Positions 42,831-50,232 of a DNA stretch of 64,000 nucleotides are shown here, piece by piece; position 1 is the first letter of the stretch, and each line of letters begins with the position of its first letter. Made by a program: the position numbers and the translations under genes. Under the pieces are notes generated by a model that was given only the letters and a program-made list of their open reading frames with translations, searched no databases and was not told where the DNA came from. Origin of the DNA: Rummeliibacillus pycnus_A (lineage in GTDB: Bacteria; Bacillota; Bacilli; Bacillales_A; Planococcaceae); contig NZ_CP132291.1 in NCBI RefSeq assembly GCF_044359855.1, positions 1,488,001-1,552,000 on the forward strand, in the 5' to 3' direction.

Positions 42831-44546
42831 TTAATCTTCCATTGTAGATAAATCACCTGTAGGTAGATCAAGTTCCCATGCTTTTAGAACACGGCGCATA
42901 ATTTTGCCACTTCGTGTTTTAGGTAATTTATCTTTAAATTCAATCTCACGAGGTGCTGCATGTGCTGCTAAGCCTGTTTTGACAAATTGTTTAATCTCTT
43001 CTTCCAGTTCAACAGATGGTTCAATACCTTCTATTAATGCAATAAATGCTTTAATAATTTCTCCACGTACAGGATCTGGTTTACCAATTACACCAGCTTC
43101 AAGAATTAATGGATGTTCCAGTAATTTACTTTCCACTTCAAATGGGCCAACTCGTTCTCCAGCTGTCATGATAATATCATCTATACGTCCTTGGAACCAA
43201 AAGTAGCCATTATCATCCATATAAGCAGAATCACCTGAAACATACCATTCTCCTGCTAAGAAATAAGATTCATAGCGAGCGGGATTATTCCAAATTTGAC
43301 GCATCATTGATGGCCACCCTTTTCTAAACGCTAAATTCCCCATTGTAAATGGTGGTAGTTCATTCCCTTGGTCATCTACGATTGCCGCTTCAATACCTGG
43401 GATTGGTTTACCCATCGAGCCCGGTTTAATTTCCATTGAAGGGTAATTACAAATCATTTGGGCACCAGTTTCAGTCATCCACCAAGTATCATGAATACGA
43501 TGATGAAGTACTTGATATCCCCATTTAACAACTTCTGGATTTAGCGGTTCACCAACTGATACAACGTGACGTAAAGCAGATAAATCATAGTCTTTAAGAA
43601 TATCATCACCAGCACCCATTAACATACGAAACGCAGTAGGCGCACTATACCAAACTGTAACTCCATAATTTTGTAAAGCCTTATACCATGATTGAGGTGA
43701 AAAACGACCTCCTATAACTACAACTGTAGTTCCAACTAACCATGGACCAAAAATGCCATATGCTGTTCCAGTAACCCAACCAGGATCTGCTGTACACCAG
43801 TAAATATCATCTTCTCTTAAATCAAGCACCCATTTTGCTGTTTGATATTGTTGAAGCATTGCATTGTGTACATGCAAGACCCCTTTAGGTTTTCCAGTAG
43901 AACCAGATGTATAATGGAGTACCATACCATCTTCACGGTCAACCCATTCAATTTCAGTTTCAACTGAAGCCTCTATTAAAAGCTTTTGAAGATCCTTGAT
44001 CTGTTCGGTTTCTTCAATGTTTTCGCCTACAAGAAATACGGTCTTTAGTAGAGGAAGACGATCAAGCGGTACTCGTTTTAATAAAGATGGTGTTGTCACT
44101 AACGCACTTGCACCACTATCACTTAAACGATCATATACAGCACCTTCCATAAAGGCTTCAAAGAGTGGGCCAGCAATAATTCCTTTTTTAATACTACCTA
44201 TTATTGAAAAATATAATTCTGGTGAGCGAGGCATAAAGACAAAAAGACGGTCCCCTTTTTCTAAACCTGCTTGTTGAAATACATTAGCAGCTTTATTTGT
44301 CCATTCCTTTACGTCCTGAAAAGTATAAGATTCTGTTCTTGTCCCATCTTCAAAGTAAAGAGCAACTTTGTTTCTTAGTTCAGATTCAGCGTGTCGGTCT
44401 ACTGCTTCATAACCCATATTGACCAGACCTGTATGAGACCAACTAAATGCTTGTTCTGTTTCCTTCCAATCAAATGTTTCTTTCACTTCGTCATAGTCAT
44501 GTAATTGATATTCACCTTTTGTTACCAGTAACGGTTCAATCCTCAA
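42831..44546 (-). CDS. acsA: Acetyl-CoA synthetase
   Basis: Activates acetate with ATP and CoA to acetyl-CoA, used for acetate and acetoin growth. The protein has 571 or 573 residues. Motifs: LHYTSGSTGKPKGVLHVH near residue 215, WWMTETGAQ near 360, the YVSGDSAY hinge and the regulatory/catalytic Lys in KTRSGKIMRR near 547, the site that AcuA acetylates in B. subtilis. The frame opens at TTG 44552, but GGGGGT spacing favours TTG 44546. It is divergent from acuABC, as in B. subtilis. Confidence 0.95.
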   Translation of the reverse strand: MRIEPLLVTKGEYQLHDYDEVKETFDWKETEQAFSWSHTGLVNMGYEAVDRHAESELRNKVALYFEDGTRTESYTFQDVKEWTNKAANVFQQAGLEKGDRLFVFMPRSPELYFSIIGSIKKGIIAGPLFEAFMEGAVYDRLSDSGASALVTTPSLLKRVPLDRLPLLKTVFLVGENIEETEQIKDLQKLLIEASVETEIEWVDREDGMVLHYTSGSTGKPKGVLHVHNAMLQQYQTAKWVLDLREDDIYWCTADPGWVTGTAYGIFGPWLVGTTVVVIGGRFSPQSWYKALQNYGVTVWYSAPTAFRMLMGAGDDILKDYDLSALRHVVSVGEPLNPEVVKWGYQVLHHRIHDTWWMTETGAQMICNYPSMEIKPGSMGKPIPGIEAAIVDDQGNELPPFTMGNLAFRKGWPSMMRQIWNNPARYESYFLAGEWYVSGDSAYMDDNGYFWFQGRIDDIIMTAGERVGPFEVESKLLEHPLILEAGVIGKPDPVRGEIIKAFIALIEGIEPSVELEEEIKQFVKTGLAAHAAPREIEFKDKLPKTRSGKIMRRVLKAWELDLPTGDLSTMED

Positions 44547-44739
44547 TATCAATACCCCCTTATTTCAACTACTACCACCTATTATATAACAGTTCTACCC
44601 TATTGTATAACAAAAATTTTTAGAGAATTTTAATAATTTTATCGACAGTATAAATACACATAAATTTCTCATTTATGAGGTTTTTTTCTACTTTACTCAT
44701 GTATAATAAATTAAAAAAGAAAAGCGAGGGGGTGAGTGT

Positions 44740-45372
44740 ATGGAACATCTTCGAACATATTATTCAAAGAAAATAGAATCTTCTCTCGGAACGATTGTTG
44801 TGGAAGGTCCTATTGCTACTGAAAACCTTCAAAAGCTTAAGTTTCATGACGGTTTGACGGCTTTCCGGATACCTGAACAACAATTTGCTGCAATCGTAGA
44901 AATTTCGAAACTTCCTGAAGGTCGAATGATTATTGCTCGTTTAGATCAAACAATTATTGCATATGCAACTTTTCTTTATCCAGATCCTCTTGAACGTTGG
45001 TCAGAGGGGAAAATGGATAACTTAATAGAATTAGGAGCAATTGAAGTCGCACCTGAATTCCGTGGAACTGGAGTCGGGAAAAGCATACTGCAAGTATCAA
45101 TGATGGACGATGCGATGGATGATTACATTGTAATCACAACAGAATATTACTGGCATTGGGATCTAAAAAGAACGGGTCTTAATGTATGGGAATATCGTAA
45201 AGTTATGGAGAAAATGATGCAAGCAGGCGGATTAGAAGTGGCAGCAACGGATGATCCTGAGATTTCCTCTCATCCCGCTAACTGTTTAATGGTAAGAATC
45301 GGAAGGCGAGTCAATCAAGATTCAATTGAAAAGTTTGATCAATTACGTTTTATGAATCGTTATATGTACTGA
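44740..45372 (+). CDS. acuA: Protein acetyltransferase AcuA
   Basis: A GNAT-fold acetyltransferase of 210 residues that inactivates AcsA by acetylating its active-site Lys, as shown for B. subtilis. The acetyl-CoA site is APEFRGTGVGKSIL near residue 105. GAGGGGGTGA precedes ATG 44740. First gene of the acuABC operon, divergent from acsA. Confidence 0.94.
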   Translation: MEHLRTYYSKKIESSLGTIVVEGPIATENLQKLKFHDGLTAFRIPEQQFAAIVEISKLPEGRMIIARLDQTIIAYATFLYPDPLERWSEGKMDNLIELGAIEVAPEFRGTGVGKSILQVSMMDDAMDDYIVITTEYYWHWDLKRTGLNVWEYRKVMEKMMQAGGLEVAATDDPEISSHPANCLMVRIGRRVNQDSIEKFDQLRFMNRYMY

Positions 45373-45391
45373 TTATTAAAGAAGGGGTGAT

Positions 45392-46045
45392 ATGATGTTA
45401 GTTGAAGAAATAATGAATACCAATGTTATTACATTGCAGCCATCTCATACGATAAAAGATGCGGTCAAAATTATGAAAGAGCATAAAATTCGACATTTAC
45501 CAATAACTGATAATCATAACAAATTAGTGGGACTTATTACAGAAAGAGATCTAAAAAATGCACTCCCCTCCTCTCTTTTAAAAAATAAAGATGAAAGTAT
45601 ATACGAACAAACATTAGAAACCGTGATGATTTCTCAACCAATTGTAGGACATCCACTTGATTTTATCGAAGAAGTAGCATTAATTTTATATGAACACCGC
45701 ATTGGTTGCATGCCTATCGTAAGTGGCGGACAGTTAGTCGGTATAATTACAGGAACCGATTTATTGTATACATACATTGAAATTACAGGTGCCACAAAAC
45801 CTAGTTCTCAAATTGAGATCCGAGTTTGCGATAAAATTGGTACACTTCATGAAATTGCCCAAATTTTCACAAACCATCATGCAAGTATTTTAAGTGTGTT
45901 AGTTTATCCTGATACACAAGATGAGAAACAAAAGATTCTATCAATTCGTGTAACAATCATGAATCCTCTACCAATCATTGATGATTTACGCAAGGAAGGA
46001 TTTGATGTGCTATGGCCAAATATGCCGGGCATCAATCGCCAATAA
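45392..46045 (+). CDS. acuB: AcuB, CBS-ACT protein
   Basis: A 217-residue protein with two CBS domains (about residues 5-60 and 75-135, including GLITERDLKNA and GIITGTDLLYTYIE) and a C-terminal ACT-like domain (about 140-210). A nucleotide or small-molecule sensor role is inferred; its biochemical function in acetoin/acetate metabolism is unproven. Start at ATG 45392 or the adjacent ATG 45395 after AAGGGGTGA. Its 3' end overlaps acuC by 34 bp. Confidence 0.92.
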   Translation: MMLVEEIMNTNVITLQPSHTIKDAVKIMKEHKIRHLPITDNHNKLVGLITERDLKNALPSSLLKNKDESIYEQTLETVMISQPIVGHPLDFIEEVALILYEHRIGCMPIVSGGQLVGIITGTDLLYTYIEITGATKPSSQIEIRVCDKIGTLHEIAQIFTNHHASILSVLVYPDTQDEKQKILSIRVTIMNPLPIIDDLRKEGFDVLWPNMPGINRQ

Positions 46046-47208
46046 AAAAAGCGATTTTTGTTTATTCAACTGATCAATTAGACTATAAATTTTCTGATAC
46101 GCACCCATTTAACCAAAAAAGGCTTCAATTAACAGTAGACCTTCTTGAAAGTATTAAGGCACTAGTCGAAGATGATATTATCAAGCCTCGTACTGCGACC
46201 TTGGAAGAACTTCTTCTTGGGCATGATCTTCGTTACATAGAGGCTGTTAAAATGGCGGGACATGGCGAACTTACTCCTAAACAAGGTGAGGCTTTTGGAA
46301 TCGGAACTGAAGATACTCCAATATTCCCCAATATGCATGAAGCGAGTGCAAAGATTGTCGGTGGTACACTCACAGCTTGTGATTATGTCATGCAAGGTAA
46401 GTCACAACATGCATTGAACCTCGGAGGAGGCCTCCATCACGGCTTCAAAGGTCGAGCGTCTGGATTTTGTATTTATAATGATAGTACTGTAGCAATTAAA
46501 TATATGCAGAAGAAATATAATGCACGTGTTCTATATATTGATACAGATGCTCATCATGGTGATGGTGTACAATGGAGTTTTTATGACGATCCAAACGTTT
46601 GCACTGTCTCGATTCATGAAACAGGTCGTTATCTATTTCCTGGAACTGGAGCTGTTACAGAAAGAGGTAGTGGACAAGGTTATGGAACATCTTTTAATTT
46701 TCCAATTGACGCCTTCACAGAAGACGAATCCTTTTTAGATGTCTATAGAACTGCATTACGTGAAATTACAGCTTTCTTTAAACCTGATGTCATTCTATCT
46801 CAAAATGGTGCTGATGCTCATTATTTTGATCCCTTAACGCATCTTTATGGAACGATGAATATTTATAAGGAAATTCCTAAACTGGCTCATGAGCTGGCTC
46901 ATGAATTTTGTGATGGCAAATGGATTGCAGTTGGAGGCGGAGGCTATGATATTTGGAGAGTAGTACCTCGTGCATGGTCACTAATATGGACAGAAATGAC
47001 AGATCAACCATTGCCAACAGGTGAACTTCCTCAAATTTGGATTGATAAATGGCAAAAAGAATCACCTGTAAACCTGATTCCTACTTGGATGGACCCCGAT
47101 AACCTTTATGAGCCTATACCTCGTAAAGCTGAAATCACGGAAAAAAACCATCAAGTTCTCGAAAAAGCGTTATATCAAATCCGATCCGAAAAAAGCAAAT
47201 CTAACTAG
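46012..47208 (+). CDS. acuC: AcuC, histone-deacetylase-family AcsA deacetylase
   Basis: A zinc-dependent class I/II HDAC-fold deacetylase (398 residues) that reverses AcuA acetylation of AcsA in B. subtilis. Visible: LGGGLHHGFKGRASGFCIYND, the metal motif DTDAHHGDGVQ near residue 175, and the NGADAHYFDPL metal region near 260. ATG 46012 lies inside acuB and follows AAGGA, consistent with coupled translation. Last gene of acuABC; a weak hairpin with a T-run follows. Confidence 0.94.
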   Translation: MAKYAGHQSPIKKAIFVYSTDQLDYKFSDTHPFNQKRLQLTVDLLESIKALVEDDIIKPRTATLEELLLGHDLRYIEAVKMAGHGELTPKQGEAFGIGTEDTPIFPNMHEASAKIVGGTLTACDYVMQGKSQHALNLGGGLHHGFKGRASGFCIYNDSTVAIKYMQKKYNARVLYIDTDAHHGDGVQWSFYDDPNVCTVSIHETGRYLFPGTGAVTERGSGQGYGTSFNFPIDAFTEDESFLDVYRTALREITAFFKPDVILSQNGADAHYFDPLTHLYGTMNIYKEIPKLAHELAHEFCDGKWIAVGGGGYDIWRVVPRAWSLIWTEMTDQPLPTGELPQIWIDKWQKESPVNLIPTWMDPDNLYEPIPRKAEITEKNHQVLEKALYQIRSEKSKSN

Positions 47209-47243
47209 TCACGCTAACTAGGTAGTCATTTCAACTAGTTTTT
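47203..47243 (+). terminator. Weak terminator after acuC
   Basis: AACTAGT (47203-47209, including the stop codon) pairs with ACTAGTT (47234-47240), then TTT. The loop is long, so read-through into the downstream acetyltransferase gene is possible. Confidence 0.4.
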
Positions 47244-47270
47244 ATAAATTATATTAATAGAGGCGATTAT

Positions 47271-47705
47271 ATGCTCAAACAGTCAACACTAAAGGAAGCC
47301 ACAATTGCTGCAGAATTAGCATTACTACTTTGGCCAGGTCATTCTATAGAGGAATTTACACACGATATGCAAGGGTATATTTCTTCTGAAGATGTAGCAA
47401 TTTTTTTGGCTTACTATAACGATGAGGCGATTGGCTTTGCACAATGTCAATTACGAAGGGATTATGTCGAGGGAACTGAATCTAATCCAGTTGGTTACTT
47501 AGAAGGACTTTTTGTTAAAGAATTATTTCGCCAACAAGGCTATGCAAGATTACTAGTAACTCACTGTGAACATTGGGCAAAACGAAAAGGATGTATGGAA
47601 TTTGCAAGTGACTGTGAATTACATAATGAAGAAAGTCTATCCATGCACTTAAAATTGGGATTCACAGAGGCGAATCGTATAATATGCTTTACGAAAAAAC
47701 TTTAA
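47271..47705 (+). CDS. AAC(6')-I-like aminoglycoside N-acetyltransferase (GNAT)
   Basis: A 144-residue GNAT protein. The central block RDYVEGTESNPVGYLEGLFV, then RQQGYARLLV, the acetyl-CoA site, and the C-terminal WAKRKGCMEFASD...N..SLSMHLKLGFTEANRIICFTK pattern resemble AAC(6')-I enzymes, which acetylate the 6'-amino group of aminoglycosides. Whether it confers resistance cannot be read from sequence. GAGGCGA precedes ATG 47271 weakly. It stands where motPS (ytxDE) lies in B. subtilis (from memory), between acuC and ccpA. Confidence 0.8.
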   Translation: MLKQSTLKEATIAAELALLLWPGHSIEEFTHDMQGYISSEDVAIFLAYYNDEAIGFAQCQLRRDYVEGTESNPVGYLEGLFVKELFRQQGYARLLVTHCEHWAKRKGCMEFASDCELHNEESLSMHLKLGFTEANRIICFTKKL

Positions 47706-47803
47706 AATGGAAAAATTTGAACTTATAGATGTAGTATATATTTGAGATACCTAAACTTTAATTAATCTGGTTCCACACCTTTACCACTATAAATTAGCAA
47801 AAT

Positions 47804-47860
47804 AAAAAAAGGCCTGTTTCTTTCTCTATTATTAAATAGAAAATGAAACAGCCTTTTTTG
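47804..47860. terminator. Bidirectional terminator between the acetyltransferase gene and ccpA
   Basis: AAAAAAAGGC-TGTTTC (47805-47820) pairs with GAAACA-GCCTTTTTT (47845-47858) around a long AT-rich loop. T-runs occur in both directions. Confidence 0.75.
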
Positions 47861-48859
47861 TTATTTCGTTGAATTTCTGTCTTCAATGCGGTGAGGCAAA
47901 ATGAAATCCGCTTCGTCTACGTGCTCTTTGTTCATATATTTCGTTAGTAATCGCATTGACACTGCACCGATATCATAAAGTGGTAGTACAACACTTGTTA
48001 ATTGAGGACGAACCATACGAGCCAATTTTGAATTTTCAAAACTAATTATTTCATAATCATCTGGAACTTTTTTGCCCAAATCTTGTGCACCATGAATAAT
48101 ACCGATTGCTAATTCATCACTTCCTACAAAAAATGCAGTTGGTGGATCTTGTAGACTACTTAAAGTATTAAAATCCTCTAAACCACTATCATATGAATCC
48201 TCAGAGGCAATGACTAAATCGTCATCTACTTCAATACCAGCTTCTTCTAATGCTTTTTTATAGCCCTCAAATTTATATTTCTTATTAATAGTAGATGTAA
48301 ATGGTCCAGACACATATGCTATGCGTTTATGTCCATTATCGATAAATCGCTTAACAGCTTCATACGCAGCTTGTAAATAGTCAATATTAACAGAAGGCAC
48401 TGACTTTGATTCATCGATAGATCCTGCCAAAACGATTGGAACAGGTGAATGGCTCATTTTATTTTGTAACTCATCAGTTACCTGATCACTCATCATCACG
48501 ATACCATCAACTTGTTTTCCATACATATTGTCTAATAATTGCAATTCTTTTTCTTCTCGTTGGTCAGAGTTTGAAAGAATGATGTTATAGCGATACATTG
48601 TCGCAACATCTTCAATACCACGAGCTAATTCCGCGTAGAAAATATTTGAAATATCCGGAATAATAACGCCAACAGTTGTCGTCTTTTTACTTGCTAAGCC
48701 ACGAGCGACCGCATTAGGTCTGTACTCTAATCGTGCAATAACATCGAGCACTTTTTTTCTTGTAGTTGGTTTAACGTTCGGATTTCCATTCACAACACGA
48801 GAAACCGTTGCCATTGAAACATTCGCTTCTCGTGCAACATCATAAATTGTTACGGTCAC
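47861..48859 (-). CDS. ccpA: Catabolite control protein A
   Basis: The master carbon catabolite regulator of Bacillales; binds cre sites together with HPr-Ser-P. The 332-residue LacI-family protein begins MTVTIYDVAREANVSMATVSRVVNG, with the helix-turn-helix and hinge (LxxKKTTTVGVIIPDISNIFYAELARG), then the periplasmic-binding-like core. It differs from ordinary LacI proteins in matching CcpA through its whole length, and it neighbours aroA as in B. subtilis. Confidence 0.95.
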   Translation of the reverse strand: MTVTIYDVAREANVSMATVSRVVNGNPNVKPTTRKKVLDVIARLEYRPNAVARGLASKKTTTVGVIIPDISNIFYAELARGIEDVATMYRYNIILSNSDQREEKELQLLDNMYGKQVDGIVMMSDQVTDELQNKMSHSPVPIVLAGSIDESKSVPSVNIDYLQAAYEAVKRFIDNGHKRIAYVSGPFTSTINKKYKFEGYKKALEEAGIEVDDDLVIASEDSYDSGLEDFNTLSSLQDPPTAFFVGSDELAIGIIHGAQDLGKKVPDDYEIISFENSKLARMVRPQLTSVVLPLYDIGAVSMRLLTKYMNKEHVDEADFILPHRIEDRNSTK

Positions 48860-48903
48860 TTGATGACACCCCTTTTCGTATCTTATTTTAATGATACGAT
48901 AAA

Positions 48904-48920
48904 TTGGAAGCGATTTTCAA
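48904..48920. promoter_or_regulatory. cre-like sequence upstream of ccpA
   Basis: TTGGAAGCGATTTTCAA resembles the cre consensus (TGNAANCG...) with one extra base in the right half. It lies about 45 nt upstream of the ccpA start. Autoregulation is possible but unproven. Confidence 0.3.
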
Positions 48921-48968
48921 GAAAATAAAAGTGACGATTCTAGTAATTTGAATCGTCACATAATAAAT

Positions 48969-50054
48969 TTATGCTTGTACTTGATAATTTTTCATGAAAT
49001 TTTGAATTTGGTCATAAAAATCATCAAATTGTGGAATACTCATTTGTTGTTGAGCATCAGATAATGCAACTGCTGGATCTGGATGAACTTCTGCCATAAC
49101 ACCATCAGCACCAATTGCGATAGCCGCTTTGGCACAAGGTAGTAGTAAATCACGACGACCAGTTGAGTGGGTTACGTCCACAAAGACTGGTAAATGTGTT
49201 TCTTGTTTTAAAACTGGAACAGCGGAAATATCTAATGTATTACGTGTTGCTTTCTCATAAGTACGGATACCACGTTCACAAAGGATAATTTGGTCATTCC
49301 CCTTAGAAATAATGTATTCAGCCGCATTGATAAATTCATCAATTGTTGCAGCAATACCACGTTTTAAAAGCACTGGTTTTTTTGTTGCACCCGCTGCTTT
49401 TAACAACTCAAAGTTTTGCATATTACGTGCACCGATTTGAATTACATCAATGTAATCTAAGGCTTCTTCTAAGTGAGCTGGTGTAACGATTTCAGAAACA
49501 ATACCTAATCCGTATTTTTGACCAACTTCTTTAAGAATCTTCAACCCTTCAAGACCTAGACCTTGGAAATCATATGGTGAAGTACGAGGTTTATAAGCTC
49601 CCCCACGCATTAATTTTAAGCCTTTTGCTTGAATAGATTCTGCAACAGCAGCAGTTTGTTCATAAGACTCTACAGCACATGGACCAAAGACAAATGAAGG
49701 TTTTCCCTTTCCGATTGGTTCACCGTTTACTGTAACAATCGTATCCTCTGGTTTACGTTTACGCGATACTAATAGTTCTTTTTTATGATTTGTTTCTTGT
49801 AGTTTTAAGGCTGATTTGAAAATCTCTTTAAAAATATGTTCAATTGTACCTTGACTTAACGGACCTTGATGATGCTCTTTCAATAGATTCAACATATGTC
49901 TCTCACGAAGAGGGTCATAACGGTTTACACCTTGTTTCTCTTTAACTTTCCCAATTTCTTGTACTACTTCAGCACGTTCATTGATTAAACGTAAAATTTC
50001 AAGGTTTAATTCATCCACGCTGTCACGTAAGTGATCTAAATTTTGATGACTCAT
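48969..50054 (-). CDS. aroA: Bifunctional chorismate mutase / DAHP synthase
   Basis: The first enzyme of the shikimate pathway (DAHP from erythrose 4-phosphate and PEP), fused to an N-terminal AroQ-type chorismate mutase domain. Residues about 1-90 form the mutase (DLEILRLINERAEVVQEIGKVK); about 100-361 form a type I-beta DAHP synthase with FGPCAVES, LMRGGAYKPRTSPYDFQG, KRGIAATI and DVTHSTGRR. The symbol follows B. subtilis usage (aroA for DAHP synthase, not EPSP synthase). It stands alone beside ccpA. Confidence 0.95.
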   Translation of the reverse strand: MSHQNLDHLRDSVDELNLEILRLINERAEVVQEIGKVKEKQGVNRYDPLRERHMLNLLKEHHQGPLSQGTIEHIFKEIFKSALKLQETNHKKELLVSRKRKPEDTIVTVNGEPIGKGKPSFVFGPCAVESYEQTAAVAESIQAKGLKLMRGGAYKPRTSPYDFQGLGLEGLKILKEVGQKYGLGIVSEIVTPAHLEEALDYIDVIQIGARNMQNFELLKAAGATKKPVLLKRGIAATIDEFINAAEYIISKGNDQIILCERGIRTYEKATRNTLDISAVPVLKQETHLPVFVDVTHSTGRRDLLLPCAKAAIAIGADGVMAEVHPDPAVALSDAQQQMSIPQFDDFYDQIQNFMKNYQVQA

Positions 50055-50232
50055 TGCCGTTTCTCCTCTCTTCCTCGTATCAGGTACTTTCAGAAGTCTG
50101 AAAACTATGATACATTTTATGATATTAGGAACATTATAATCAATTCAACTAAGAATGTCACGCATTTTTTCTTTAGCGCTTCAACGCGATAAAGTTCGTA
50201 TACTTATTTTATGCTAGAAAGGTTGTGTAAAT

